From: UBA8337 sp038143435
Lineage (GTDB): Bacteria > Pseudomonadota > Alphaproteobacteria > RS24
Assembly: GCA_038143435.1 (NCBI GenBank)
Contig: JAYQLX010000005.1
Span: forward strand, 1-31,078
Direction: 5' to 3'
Length of the DNA: 31,078 nucleotides
The position numbers and the translations under genes are program-made. The notes under the pieces were generated by a model. It was not told the origin of the DNA and ran no database searches. It worked only from the letters and a program-made list of their open reading frames with translations. Positions 6,401 to 15,112 of this stretch are shown piece by piece (position 1 is the stretch's first letter; every line of letters begins with the position of its first letter).

Positions 6401-8239
6401 GTGTCTGAACAAAATACTGAAACGGGTATGAACCCAAGCACTGATGATTTCGCCGCGCTTTTGGAAGAAAGCTTTGCCGCCGATGCACCGATTGAAGGCA
6501 CGGTAGTGCGCGGTCGCGTCACCGCCATTGAAAATGATTTGGCGATTGTTGATGTCGGCCTGAAAACCGAAGGCCGCGTGCCTTTGCGTGAATTTTCGAT
6601 GGCCGGTCAGCCGGCTCAGATTGGCGTAGGCGATGAGGTCGAAGTTTTTGTCGACCGCATTGAAAATGCAATGGGCGAAGCTGTGCTGTCGCGCGACAAG
6701 GCGCGCCGCGAAGAAAGCTGGGTCAAGCTGGAGAAAAACTTCGAAGCCGATGAGCGCGTCGAAGGGGTTATTTTCGGCCGTGTCAAAGGCGGTTTCACCG
6801 TCGATTTGGACGGCGCAACGGCATTTTTGCCGGGCAGCCAAGTCGATATTCGCCCGGTCCGTGACATCACCCCATTGATGAACACGCCGCAGCCTTTCCA
6901 AATTTTGAAAATGGACCGCCGCCGCGGCAATATTGTCGTCTCGCGCCGCGCCATTATGGAAGAGACACGCGCCGAAGCGCGCAATGAAATCGTTTCCAAT
7001 TTGCTGGAAGGTCAGCAAGTGGAAGGTGTTGTGAAAAACATCACCGATTATGGTGCCTTTGTTGATTTGGGCGGCGTGGACGGGCTGTTGCATGTCACCG
7101 ATATTGCGTGGCGACGCGTCAATCATCCGTCAGAGGTTCTGACCGTCGGTGAGACGGTGCGCGTGCAAGTGGTGAAAATCAATCCTGAAACACAGCGTAT
7201 CAGCCTCGGCATGAAACAGCTGGAATCCGATCCGTGGGACGAAGCGGCTTCAAAATTCGAGCTCAACAGCAAAGTCACCGGTCGCGTCACCAATATTACC
7301 GATTATGGTGCTTTTGTTGAATTGGATAACGGCATTGAAGGATTGGTCCATGTTTCTGAAATGAGCTGGGTCAAGAAAAACGTGCATCCCGGCAAAATCG
7401 TCTCAACCAGCCAAGAAGTCGAAGTCATGGTGTTGGAAGTCGATGCCGATAAGCGGCGTATTTCGCTGGGCCTGAAACAATGTATGGAAAATCCCTGGGA
7501 GGATTTCTCCTCGAAATTCCCGGTTGGCACGAAAGTCGAAGGCGAGATTAAAAACATCACCGAGTTTGGCCTGTTTGTCGGTCTCGATAATGAGATTGAC
7601 GGCATGGTGCATATTTCCGACCTCGATTGGAATGCTTCGGGCGATGAAGCTTTGGCTCAATATAATAAGGGCCAAAGCGTGGAAGCGGTGGTGCTTGACG
7701 TCGATCAGGAAAAAGAACGCGTCAGCTTGGGCATTAAACAGCTTGATGGTGACCCGTTTGAGAGCGTCGCCAATTTGCGCCGTGGCGATACGGTGACATG
7801 CGAAGTGACCGCGGTGACCGATGGTGGCTTGGAAGTATCGGTCAGCGATGGCGATGTGACGGCCTTTATCCGCCGTTCCGATTTGTCGCGCGACCGCCAA
7901 GACCAACGCCCCGAGCGTTTCCATATTGGCGACAAGCTTGATGCGATGGTGACCAATCTCGACAAGCGCGACCGCCGTGTTGGCCTGTCTATCAAAGCAT
8001 TGGAAATCGCTGAAGAGAAAGAGGCTGTTGAACAATATGGCTCTTCCGATAGCGGTGCCTCATTGGGTGATATTCTGGGCGCTGCCTTGAACCGCGATGA
8101 ACCGGCGCGTGAAGAAGCGGCCCCTGCCGAAGAGGTCGCCGAGGACGCGGCTGAAGAAGCATCTGAAGAAGTGGCCCCTGCTGAAGAGGTTGCCGAGGAA
8201 GCGACTGAAGAAGTGGCTGAAGAAGGCGACGATAAGTAA
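6401..8239 (+). CDS. rpsA: 30S ribosomal protein S1
   Basis: The start is GTG at 6401, chosen because AAGGAGA lies seven bases upstream (6387-6393); the frame continues upstream without a ribosome site, and ATG 6428 is a less likely alternative. The 612-residue protein carries six S1 (OB-fold) domains, visible as repeats of the type GxVxNITDYGAFVxL (the third to fifth are the clearest: VKNITDYGAFVDLGG, VTNITDYGAFVELDN, IKNITEFGLFVGLDN). S1 binds mRNA leaders and presents them to the 30S subunit. The C-terminal tail after about residue 570 is acidic and contains an 18-residue duplication (8111-8218). The 157-base leader after cmk contains no other gene. A hairpin terminator follows the gene. 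Confidence 0.97.
   Translation: MSEQNTETGMNPSTDDFAALLEESFAADAPIEGTVVRGRVTAIENDLAIVDVGLKTEGRVPLREFSMAGQPAQIGVGDEVEVFVDRIENAMGEAVLSRDKARREESWVKLEKNFEADERVEGVIFGRVKGGFTVDLDGATAFLPGSQVDIRPVRDITPLMNTPQPFQILKMDRRRGNIVVSRRAIMEETRAEARNEIVSNLLEGQQVEGVVKNITDYGAFVDLGGVDGLLHVTDIAWRRVNHPSEVLTVGETVRVQVVKINPETQRISLGMKQLESDPWDEAASKFELNSKVTGRVTNITDYGAFVELDNGIEGLVHVSEMSWVKKNVHPGKIVSTSQEVEVMVLEVDADKRRISLGLKQCMENPWEDFSSKFPVGTKVEGEIKNITEFGLFVGLDNEIDGMVHISDLDWNASGDEALAQYNKGQSVEAVVLDVDQEKERVSLGIKQLDGDPFESVANLRRGDTVTCEVTAVTDGGLEVSVSDGDVTAFIRRSDLSRDRQDQRPERFHIGDKLDAMVTNLDKRDRRVGLSIKALEIAEEKEAVEQYGSSDSGASLGDILGAALNRDEPAREEAAPAEEVAEDAAEEASEEVAPAEEVAEEATEEVAEEGDDK
8111..8218 (+). repeat. 54-base tandem duplication in the rpsA 3' end
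   Basis: Two adjacent 54-base units, 8111-8164 and 8165-8218, encode EEAAPAEEVAEDAAEEAS and EEVAPAEEVAEEATEEVA. The copies differ at a few positions, many of them third-base changes, which points to an old in-frame duplication kept under selection for an acidic tail. A third, truncated start (EEG) follows before the C-terminus. Confidence 0.85.
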
Positions 8240-8276
8240 GCCTCGGCTTCGCCAGACACAAAGCCGTTGAAAATTT

Positions 8277-8318
8277 AACCGGCCTGTCGAACTTGATTGC
8301 CCGGCGGGCCGGTTTTAT
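8277..8318 (+). terminator. Intrinsic terminator after rpsA
   Basis: AACCGGCC (8277-8284) pairs with GGCCGGTT (8307-8314), and TTTTAT follows on the right side. The loop is long (22 bases) but contains a smaller GC-rich pairing. The position, 38 bases after the rpsA stop and before ihfB, fits a transcription terminator. Confidence 0.7.
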
Positions 8319-8401
8319 CTAAATCATAGTTTTCTTGCACAGGCGCTTGACGCGTGGCTGGCTTAATGGCAGCTTAGCCTTTCATTTTCAGAGGCGCAGC
8401 C

Positions 8402-8692
8402 ATGATTAAATCGGAACTCATCGTCAAAATTGCGGAGCTTTATCCGCATCTTTACCAGCGCGATGTCGAAACCATTGTCAATCATTTGCTCGATGAGATT
8501 GGCGATGCGATGGGGCGGGGTGACCGTGTTGAATTGCGCGGGTTTGGTACATTTTCGGTCAAGCAGCGCGATGCCCGTATCGGGCGCAATCCGCGCACCG
8601 GTGAATCGGTTGCCGTGGCCAAAAAACACGCGCCGTTTTTCAAAACCGGCAAGGATTTGCGCGAACGGATGAATCGGGACGGCGGTCGCTAA
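8402..8692 (+). CDS. ihfB: Integration host factor, beta subunit
   Basis: The 96-residue protein belongs to the HU/IHF family of DNA-bending proteins. It opens MIKSELIVKIAE and has the family core RGFGTFSVKQRDARIGRNPRTGE (residues about 46-68; the beta-ribbon arm with its conserved Pro) and VAKKHAPFFKTGKDLRERMN at the C-terminus. The start MIKSEL and the HLYQRDVETIV segment favour the beta subunit over HU or the alpha subunit. With IHF-alpha, encoded elsewhere, it would bend DNA at promoters and replication or recombination sites. A modest AGAGG site lies upstream. Position directly after rpsA is the usual one in proteobacteria. Confidence 0.95.
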   Translation: MIKSELIVKIAELYPHLYQRDVETIVNHLLDEIGDAMGRGDRVELRGFGTFSVKQRDARIGRNPRTGESVAVAKKHAPFFKTGKDLRERMNRDGGR

Positions 8693-8694
8693 GC

Positions 8695-9138
8695 TTGGTC
8701 GGGCATTGGCTCACATCAGCGGGCAAACTTGCCAAAACCCTCATTGTCCGATTGGTTTTTATCGCCTCTCTCATTATTTTACTGCCGCTCGCCGTGCTCA
8801 ATCGCCAAAGCGTAAGCGTGTCTTTCAACCCGCTGGATTTGACCCGCGCCGCGCCTGAAAGCGCCCTCACCATGCCGCTTTTTATCGCGCTGTTTGCCGC
8901 CTTTTGTGTCGGGCTGTTATTTGGATGGCTGCTCGGCTATTTCGGACAAAATAAGCGCGCCCGCGCTTTGCCTGTCACGCCGCCCGTGATAAAACCGTCG
9001 TCAATGGCACAAGAAACCGGCGGTTCAGACAATGCGCCGGTTTTTGCCGCCCATCGGGCTCTGTCGGGCGCGTCGGCCGAAGCGAATGATGATGAAAGTG
9101 AAGCAAGCAATGACACAAGAAAAAGCGATGTCGGCTGA
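8695..9138 (+). CDS. lapA: LapA-domain (DUF1049) inner-membrane protein
   Basis: The 147-residue protein has two predicted membrane helices, about residues 18-38 (IVRLVFIASLIILLPLAVL) and 60-82 (MPLFIALFAAFCVGLLFGWL), separated by a short loop NRQSVSVSFNP. This hairpin is the LapA/YciS pattern. In E. coli LapA acts with LapB to control LpxC and so LPS synthesis; whether this one does is inference. After the second helix comes a basic stretch (QNKRARAL) and a long polar, probably disordered cytoplasmic tail. The start is TTG at 8695, three bases after the ihfB stop and behind GGCGG; no better start exists nearby. The gene overlaps pyrF. Confidence 0.8.
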   Translation: MVGHWLTSAGKLAKTLIVRLVFIASLIILLPLAVLNRQSVSVSFNPLDLTRAAPESALTMPLFIALFAAFCVGLLFGWLLGYFGQNKRARALPVTPPVIKPSSMAQETGGSDNAPVFAAHRALSGASAEANDDESEASNDTRKSDVG

Positions 9139-9847
9139 GATTTATTGCGCCCTTGATACGCCCGATTGCGCGCATGCGGAGCGCATGGCGCAACAGCTGG
9201 CTGGACATGTGGACGGGCTTAAAATCGGCTTGGAATTTTTCTACGCGCATGGTGCGGCCGGTTATCAAAAATTGGCGGCAAGCAAAGCGCCGATATTTCT
9301 CGATTTAAAATTGCACGATATTCCCAATACGGTGGCGCAAGCGGTGCGCGCTTTGGCCCCGCTCGAGCCGCGGCTTTTAAACGTGCATGGCGGCGGCGGT
9401 GCGGCGATGATGCAGGCGGCTGCCAGTGCCGCGGCACAAGCAAGCGATAAAGGTTTTGTCGTTCCGACCATGCTGGCGGTGACGGTTTTGACCAGCCTGG
9501 CGGAAAGCGATTTGCACGATATGGGCATTAAAGGGAGCCCGCGCGAGCAGGTTTTGCGGCTGGCCGCATTGGCGCGCGCCAATGGCATGCAAGGGGTGGT
9601 GTGTTCGGCCCATGAGATTGAGGCTTTGCGCGCTGAAATGGGCGATGATTTCAAGCTTATTGTGCCCGGCATTCGTCCAGCCGGCAGTGATGCCCATGAC
9701 CAGAAGCGGGTCATGACACCAGAGCAAGCGAAAAGCGCCGGGGCCGATATTTTGGTCATTGGCCGCGCCATTACCGAGGCCGAAAATATCGCCGTGGCGG
9801 CGCAGGCGATTAAAGCGGCATTGGCCGCAGCGCGAGATGACGGCTAA
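9110..9847 (+). CDS. pyrF: Orotidine 5'-phosphate decarboxylase
   Basis: This enzyme makes UMP from OMP, the last step of pyrimidine synthesis. The catalytic charge network is visible: Asp16 (CALDTPD), Lys38 (GLKIG) and the FLDLKLHDIPNTV segment giving Asp65, Lys67 and Asp70. The phosphate-binding regions VPGIRPAGSD and ADILVIGRAIT are also present. With the ATG at 9110 it has 245 residues; ATG 9128 is equally possible and gives 239. Neither has a strong ribosome site. The gene overlaps the end of lapA by 29 or 11 bases, in another frame, and its TAA shares one base with the trpF ATG (TAATG), suggesting coupled translation. Confidence 0.95.
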   Translation: MTQEKAMSAEIYCALDTPDCAHAERMAQQLAGHVDGLKIGLEFFYAHGAAGYQKLAASKAPIFLDLKLHDIPNTVAQAVRALAPLEPRLLNVHGGGGAAMMQAAASAAAQASDKGFVVPTMLAVTVLTSLAESDLHDMGIKGSPREQVLRLAALARANGMQGVVCSAHEIEALRAEMGDDFKLIVPGIRPAGSDAHDQKRVMTPEQAKSAGADILVIGRAITEAENIAVAAQAIKAALAAARDDG

Positions 9848-10500
9848 TGGGTGCGCCCGGCATTAAAATATGCGGCGTGACACGGCGCGGCGATATTGAG
9901 GCGATGAACCGCCTCGGGGTCGATTTGGTCGGCTTTAATTTCGTTGAAAAATCGCCGCGTTATGTGACGCAAGACAATGCCGCCGCTTTGGCCGCTCATT
10001 GCCGTGCCGATATGGAGCGCGTGGCGCTTTTGGTTGACCCTGATGATGATGCGATTGACCGCGCTTTGGCGGCGGTCAGCCCGCATCGTTTGCAATTACA
10101 CGGCCATGAAACCCCGGCGCGCGTCGCCGAGATTAAACGCCGTTCGCATGCCGCCATCATTAAAGCCCTGCCGGTTGAAACTGCCGATGATGTGGCGCGC
10201 GCGGCGGCATATAAGGATTGCGCCGATTGGTTTTTGTTTGATGCCAAGCCGCCGCAACAGGCAGAGCTGACCGGCGGGCTGGGCGAAACCTTTGACTGGA
10301 CGGCATTGAAGGCGTATGACCTCTCTCAGCCTTATCTTTTGGCCGGTGGTTTGACGGCGCAAAATGTTGCACAAGCGCTGGCCGCAACCGGCGCGCCAAT
10401 GGTCGATGCGGCAAGCGGGATTGAACGTGCCGCCGGTGAAAAGGATGAGCATTTGATGGAAGCGTTTATCGCCGCCGTGCGCGGCGCAGATTTGGGGTAG
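9847..10500 (+). CDS. trpF: Phosphoribosylanthranilate isomerase
   Basis: The 217-residue TIM-barrel enzyme carries out the Amadori rearrangement in tryptophan synthesis. The catalytic Cys9 is in KICGVT (residues 7-12) and the catalytic Asp132 is in FLFDAKPP. Phosphate-binding loops are LLAGGLTAQNV and VDAASGIE, and LQLHGHE is the usual central strand. Start ATG overlaps the pyrF stop by one base. The trio trpF-trpB-trpA, followed by accD and folC, is a classic alphaproteobacterial order, separate from trpE, trpD and trpC. Confidence 0.96.
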   Translation: MGAPGIKICGVTRRGDIEAMNRLGVDLVGFNFVEKSPRYVTQDNAAALAAHCRADMERVALLVDPDDDAIDRALAAVSPHRLQLHGHETPARVAEIKRRSHAAIIKALPVETADDVARAAAYKDCADWFLFDAKPPQQAELTGGLGETFDWTALKAYDLSQPYLLAGGLTAQNVAQALAATGAPMVDAASGIERAAGEKDEHLMEAFIAAVRGADLG

Positions 10501-10504
10501 CGAG

Positions 10505-11716
10505 TTGGCGCAAGAAAATTCATATCGGGCCGGACCGGACGACAAAGGGCGTTTTGGGCTTTATGGCGGGCGCTTTGTCGCCGAAACGCTGATGCCGCTT
10601 ATTCTTGATTTGGAAGCGGCCTATGAAGCGGCCAAGCAGGACGAAGCTTTTGCCGCGCAATTGCAGGATTTGCAAACCCATTATGTTGGCCGCCCCAGCC
10701 CGCTTTATTTTGCCGAGCGCCTGACCGAGCATTTTGGCGGCGCGAAAATTTATTTGAAACGCGATGAGCTGAACCATACGGGCAGCCATAAAATCAATAA
10801 TTGTCAGGGGCAAATATTGCTCGCCAAACGCATGGGCAAAACCCGCATCATTGCCGAAACCGGTGCCGGTCAACACGGTGTGGCGGTGGCCACAGTGGCG
10901 GCGCGTTTCGGTCTGCCCTGCACGGTTTTTATGGGCGCGACCGATATTGAGCGGCAAAAACCCAATGTCTTTCGCATGAAGCTTTTGGGCGCCGATATTC
11001 GCGCCGTCACTTCGGGTGCCGGCACGTTGAAAGATGCCATGAATGAGGCTTTGCGCGATTGGGTAACCCATGTCGAAGACACGTTTTACATTATCGGCAC
11101 GGTGGCGGGCCCGCATCCCTATCCGGCTATGGTGCGTGATTTCCAATCGATTATTGGCCGCGAAACCAAACAGCAAATGCTTGAGCGCGAAGGTCGCCTG
11201 CCCGATACGCTGATTGCCTGTATCGGTGGCGGCTCCAATGCAATGGGGCTGTTTCACCCGTTTTTGGACGATCCGGAGGTCACTATTATCGGTGTCGAAG
11301 CGGGCGGTTTCGGGCTTGATACGCCCGACCACGCCGCTTCCCTGGCCGGGGGCACGCCCGGTGTCTTGCACGGCAATCGCACTTATCTTTTGCAAGATGA
11401 GGACGGGCAAATTATCGAAGGCCATTCCATTTCAGCCGGTCTCGATTATCCGGGCATTGGCCCCGAACATGCTTATTTGCGCGATACGGGTCGCGTCAAT
11501 TATGTGTCGGCCACGGATGGTGAAGCGTTGGAAGCGTTTCAGCTCATCACCCGTTTGGAAGGCATTATTCCGGCGCTTGAACCGAGCCATGCGCTGGCGC
11601 ATGTCGGCAAAATCGCCGGTGATCTGCCGCCCGAGCATTTATTGGTGATGAATATGTGCGGGCGCGGCGATAAGGATGTGTTTGCCGTAGCCGAACATTT
11701 GGATGTGAAGCTTTGA
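10505..11716 (+). CDS. trpB: Tryptophan synthase beta subunit
   Basis: The 403-residue subunit joins indole and serine with pyridoxal phosphate. The PLP-binding Lys96 is in HTGSHKINN (91-99). The phosphate-binding loop is CIGGGSNAMG, and ETGAGQHGVA holds the catalytic Glu equivalent to E. coli Glu109. The start is TTG at 10505, four bases after the trpF stop; the next residues (NSYRAGPDDKGRFGLYGGRF) match the family N-terminus, so a later start would remove conserved sequence. The gene ends TGA one base before the trpA ATG, consistent with tight co-translation of the two subunits of the complex. Confidence 0.97.
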   Translation: MAQENSYRAGPDDKGRFGLYGGRFVAETLMPLILDLEAAYEAAKQDEAFAAQLQDLQTHYVGRPSPLYFAERLTEHFGGAKIYLKRDELNHTGSHKINNCQGQILLAKRMGKTRIIAETGAGQHGVAVATVAARFGLPCTVFMGATDIERQKPNVFRMKLLGADIRAVTSGAGTLKDAMNEALRDWVTHVEDTFYIIGTVAGPHPYPAMVRDFQSIIGRETKQQMLEREGRLPDTLIACIGGGSNAMGLFHPFLDDPEVTIIGVEAGGFGLDTPDHAASLAGGTPGVLHGNRTYLLQDEDGQIIEGHSISAGLDYPGIGPEHAYLRDTGRVNYVSATDGEALEAFQLITRLEGIIPALEPSHALAHVGKIAGDLPPEHLLVMNMCGRGDKDVFAVAEHLDVKL

Positions 11717-11717
11717 T

Positions 11718-12527
11718 ATGAGCAGCCGCATTGACGATTTATTTGCCGATTTGAAAAGCAAGGGCCGCAAGGCCTTTGTCGCTTTCATCACGGCGGGCGA
11801 TCCGGATTTGGACATCTCTGCCGAAATTCTTGCCGGCCTGCCAGCGGCGGGGGCCGATATTATTGAATTGGGCATGCCGTTTACCGATCCGATGGCCGAT
11901 GGGCCGGCCATTCAAGCCGCCTCGCAACGCGCTTTGGCAGCCGGTCAAAATTTGGCGGGCACGTTAGATATGGTCGCCGCTTTCCGCACCAAAAACGACA
12001 CCACGCCATTGGTGCTGATGGGCTATTACAATCCGATTTATCATTATGGCGTTGATAAATTCATTGCCACAGCCAAACGGGCCGGTGTCGACGGCTTGAT
12101 CATTGTCGATTTGCCGCCCGAAGAAGATGATGAATTATGCCTGCCGGCCATGCAGGGCGGGCTTAATTTTATTCGCTTGGCTACGCCGACCACGGATGAT
12201 AAGCGCTTGCCGGAAGTTTTGAACAACACGTCCGGCTTTGTTTATTATGTTTCCATTACCGGCATTACCGGTGCCGCAGCACCGCAAAAACAGGCAGTGG
12301 CCGAAAATATTGCGCGCATCAAAAACCATACGCATTTGCCGGTCTGTGTCGGTTTCGGCATTCGCACGCCCGAACAAGCGGCTGCAATGGCGGACAGTGC
12401 CGATGGTGTGGTTGTCGGTTCGGCTTTGGTTGATATCATTGCCGAAACATCTGACAATCGAGCAGATACGGTAAATCAGGTGCTGGCGCTTGCCAGTGCG
12501 CTGGCCGAGGGTGTAAACAGGAATTAG
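11718..12527 (+). CDS. trpA: Tryptophan synthase alpha subunit
   Basis: The 269-residue TIM-barrel subunit cleaves indole-3-glycerol phosphate to indole, which passes through the tunnel to TrpB. Catalytic residues are Glu50 (IIELGMPF) and Asp61 (DPMADGP), matching E. coli Glu49 and Asp60. The phosphate site is visible in SITGITGA and CVGFGIRTPEQA and in GVVVGSALVD near the end. Length is typical. It is the third gene of the trpFBA block, one base from trpB, and accD begins 41 bases later behind its own ribosome site (AAGGGAG). Confidence 0.97.
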   Translation: MSSRIDDLFADLKSKGRKAFVAFITAGDPDLDISAEILAGLPAAGADIIELGMPFTDPMADGPAIQAASQRALAAGQNLAGTLDMVAAFRTKNDTTPLVLMGYYNPIYHYGVDKFIATAKRAGVDGLIIVDLPPEEDDELCLPAMQGGLNFIRLATPTTDDKRLPEVLNNTSGFVYYVSITGITGAAAPQKQAVAENIARIKNHTHLPVCVGFGIRTPEQAAAMADSADGVVVGSALVDIIAETSDNRADTVNQVLALASALAEGVNRN

Positions 12528-12568
12528 CTGATTCGCTATGCGTCTTATCCAGTTTAAGGGAGCAGGCT

Positions 12569-13444
12569 ATGAATTGGATTAAAAATTTCGTCCGTCCGCG
12601 CTTTCCAAGCGTGTTTCGCGAGCATGATGACACGCCTGATAATCTTTGGGAGGCGTGCAAGAAATGCGGCGAAATGATTTTCCATCGCGATTTGGAAAAT
12701 TTGCAAAAAGTGTGCCCGGGCTGTGACCATCATATGCGCGTCGGGGCGGCAGCGCGGTTTCAAGCGCTGTTCGATGAAGGCGCCTATGAATTGCTCGATT
12801 TGCCCGATGTGACGCATGACCCGTTGAAATTCAAAGACCAGAAAAAATATGCTGAACGCTTGAAGGACGCGCGCGCCAAAAGCGGCGATAAGGATGCGGT
12901 GAAAGTCGCCAAAGGCGATTTGGGCGGTCAGACGGCGATTATTGCCGTGCAGGATTTTGCCTTTATGGGCGGCTCTTTGGGCATGGCGGCAGGCGAAGCC
13001 GTGGTCGCCGCCGGTGAAGCGGCGCTGGCCCATAATGCGCCGTTGATTATGGTTGCGGCCGCCGGTGGTGCGCGCATGCAAGAGGGTATTTTATCGCTCA
13101 TGCAAATGCCGCGCACCACGGTGATTGTGCAGCAATTACGCGAACGCGGCCTGCCCTATATTGTCGTCCTCACCGACCCGACCACGGGCGGGGTGACCGC
13201 CTCTTACGGCATGTTGGGCGATGTGCATATTGCAGAGCCGGGCGCGCTTATCGGCTTTGCCGGCCCGCGCGTCATCCAAGACACGATTAAGGAAAAACTG
13301 CCCGAAGGCTTTCAGCGTGCCGAATATTTATTGGAACACGGCATGGTCGATATGGTGGTGCATCGCCATGATATGCCGGCCACTTTGGCTCGGCTGATTG
13401 ATTTATTGACCGGTGGCCGCGCGCCGGAAGGCGCCGGCGCGTAA
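12569..13444 (+). CDS. accD: Acetyl-CoA carboxylase carboxyltransferase, beta subunit
   Basis: The 291-residue subunit works with AccA to transfer the carboxyl group from biotin to acetyl-CoA, producing malonyl-CoA for fatty acid synthesis. An N-terminal four-Cys zinc ribbon is intact (Cys30, Cys33, Cys49, Cys52). The crotonase-like carboxyltransferase domain follows, with MGGSLGMAAGEAV, the AAAGGARMQEG oxyanion and CoA segment, TTGGVTASYGMLGD and GFAGPRVI. Family length is normal. It follows trpA by 41 bases and is followed at once by folC, as is usual in this class and in many other proteobacteria. Confidence 0.97.
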   Translation: MNWIKNFVRPRFPSVFREHDDTPDNLWEACKKCGEMIFHRDLENLQKVCPGCDHHMRVGAAARFQALFDEGAYELLDLPDVTHDPLKFKDQKKYAERLKDARAKSGDKDAVKVAKGDLGGQTAIIAVQDFAFMGGSLGMAAGEAVVAAGEAALAHNAPLIMVAAAGGARMQEGILSLMQMPRTTVIVQQLRERGLPYIVVLTDPTTGGVTASYGMLGDVHIAEPGALIGFAGPRVIQDTIKEKLPEGFQRAEYLLEHGMVDMVVHRHDMPATLARLIDLLTGGRAPEGAGA

Positions 13445-13454
13445 TCCCCCATCC

Positions 13455-14744
13455 GTGTCGACAGACGGTTCAGACCTTTTGCTTGAGCGCCTATTGGCGC
13501 TGCACCCGCGGCTGATTGATTTATCGCTCGACCGCATGTGGCGGCTCTTGGCCGCGCTCGACCATCCGCAAGATAAATGCCCCCCCATCATTCATATTGC
13601 CGGCACCAATGGCAAAGGCTCTACTGCCGCCATGCTGCGCGCCATATTGGAGGCGCAAGGCCACCGCGTGCACGCTTATCACTCGCCGCATCTCACCCGC
13701 TTTCACGAGCGTATTATTCTGGGCGGTGAGGCGATTGCCGAACCGCTTTTGGAAGAAGTGTTGGGGCGTGTCGAAGCGGCCAATCAGGGCCGTCCCATCA
13801 CGTTTTTTGAAGTGACCACGGCGGCGGCTTTTCTCGCCTTTGGCGAGCATCCGGCGGATTATCTCATTCTTGAGGTCGGGCTGGGCGGGCGTTTGGATGC
13901 AACCAATGTGGTGACCCCCAAATGCACCGCCATCACGCCGATCAGTTTCGACCATCAAGAATTTTTGGGCGATACGCTTTTGTCGATTGCCGAAGAAAAG
14001 GCCGGCATTATGAAAGCCGGTGTGCCGCTTATGCTGGCCGCGCAAGACAAGCAAGTAGAAGAATTTTTATTGGCACAGGCAGCGCGGCGCGGGGTGCCGG
14101 TCAAGCTGGTCGGTCGCGATTTTACCGCGCGCAAGGCGGCGCAGGGCATAAGCTTTGCGACAAATGATGAAACTTACGCTTTGCCATTGCCCGCTTTGCG
14201 CGGCCAGCACCAAATCGACAATGCGGCATTGGCGCTGGCGTGCGCTGATTATTTCGGTGTCGATAAAACCGCAATGGCGACCGGCTTGCAAACCGTTCGC
14301 TGGCCCGCGCGGTTACAAAAATTGAGCAAAGGGCCAATGGTCACGGCGCTGTCGGCGCGCCTGCCGCAGGCTGTGCTTTATCTTGATGGCGGCCATAATG
14401 AAGCGGCAGCGCATATATTGGCCGATTGGGTTATGGCGCAAGAGGCCCGTCCGCTGCATGTCATTCTGGCCATGCTGGCCAGCAAGGCGCATGATAAATA
14501 TTTGGCCGCTTTGCAGGGCGGGCTAACAGACAGGCAAGTGCATATTCACGCCGTGCCGATTGACGGCAATGAAAATGCATTGCCGCCCGATGAACTGGTC
14601 ACCACGGCGCAATATATCGGCCTATCGGCATCGGCGCATGCCAACCCTGCCGCCGCTTTGGCGGTGATAAATGATGAAGACGCGTTAATTGTCATTGCCG
14701 GCTCGCTTTATCTGGCCGGTGATGTGCTGCGCCAACACGGATGA
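13455..14744 (+). CDS. folC: Dihydrofolate/folylpolyglutamate synthase
   Basis: FolC adds glutamates to folates and, in many bacteria, also makes dihydrofolate from dihydropteroate. The P-loop is GTNGKGS (residues 50-56 from the chosen start). Other Mur-ligase-type motifs are YHSPHLTRFHERI, ITFFEVTTAAAF, LEVGLGGRLDATNV, SFDHQEFLG and the LRGQHQIDNAALAL segment, then the C-terminal domain with YLDGGHNEAAA. The start is uncertain: GTG 13455, ten bases after accD, gives 429 residues beginning just before the conserved LLLERLLALHP; GTG 13413, inside accD, would add 14 residues. Neither has a ribosome site. The gene converges with trxA, with six bases between. Confidence 0.94.
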   Translation: MSTDGSDLLLERLLALHPRLIDLSLDRMWRLLAALDHPQDKCPPIIHIAGTNGKGSTAAMLRAILEAQGHRVHAYHSPHLTRFHERIILGGEAIAEPLLEEVLGRVEAANQGRPITFFEVTTAAAFLAFGEHPADYLILEVGLGGRLDATNVVTPKCTAITPISFDHQEFLGDTLLSIAEEKAGIMKAGVPLMLAAQDKQVEEFLLAQAARRGVPVKLVGRDFTARKAAQGISFATNDETYALPLPALRGQHQIDNAALALACADYFGVDKTAMATGLQTVRWPARLQKLSKGPMVTALSARLPQAVLYLDGGHNEAAAHILADWVMAQEARPLHVILAMLASKAHDKYLAALQGGLTDRQVHIHAVPIDGNENALPPDELVTTAQYIGLSASAHANPAAALAVINDEDALIVIAGSLYLAGDVLRQHG

Positions 14745-14750
14745 GGCGGC

Positions 14751-15071
14751 CTACAGGCTTTCGTCAATCCAGCTTTTAATGTCGCTTTTCGGCGCAGCCC
14801 CGACTTTGGTGGCGGCCGCTTGCCCGTCTTGGAAAATCATCATGGTCGGAATGGAGCGCACGCCATAAGTCGTTGGGGCTTCCGGATTCTCATCAATATT
14901 GATTTTGATGATGGAAATTTTGCCCGCATATTCGTCGGATCATTCATCAAGAGCGGGGGCAATTTGTTTGCATGGCCCGCACCATTCGGCCCAAAAATCG
15001 ACCAATACCGGGCCGTCAGCATTTAATACGGTTTGTTCAAATTCATCATCTTTAATATGCGACACACTCAT
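14751..15071 (-). pseudogene. trxA: Thioredoxin, interrupted by an in-frame TGA
   Basis: The ATG at 15071 is preceded by AAGGAG. The frame gives a 106-codon thioredoxin 1: VLVDFWAEWCGPCK with the redox pair Cys31 and Cys34, then APALDE, a TGA at 14942-14940 (codon 44), then SDEYAGKISIIKINIDENPE, the cis-proline segment RSIPTMMIF and ATKVGAAPKSD, ending in TAG at 14753-14751. E. coli thioredoxin has Ile at the stop position and other homologues have Leu or similar; a TTA leucine codon would need a single change to become TGA. The frame is unshifted and everything else is conserved, so the gene looks functional apart from this codon. UGA as selenocysteine is unlikely, since the position is not a redox site. 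The truncated product would keep the active site but lose most of the fold. Confidence 0.9.
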
Positions 15072-15112
15072 TTTCTTCTCCTTCAGCGCTTTTATCTAAT
15101 GTAGGCGCGCCA

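Noticed and set aside
10520..11425. A 301-codon open frame antisense to trpB
   Set aside because: It is a shadow of a strongly conserved gene, with no ribosome site or family motif.
14940..14942. TGA in trxA as selenocysteine, or TGA reassigned to tryptophan
   Set aside because: The position is outside the redox motif, no downstream hairpin resembling a SECIS element was seen, and TGA ends several intact genes in the window (lptA, aroA, trpB, folC, addB).
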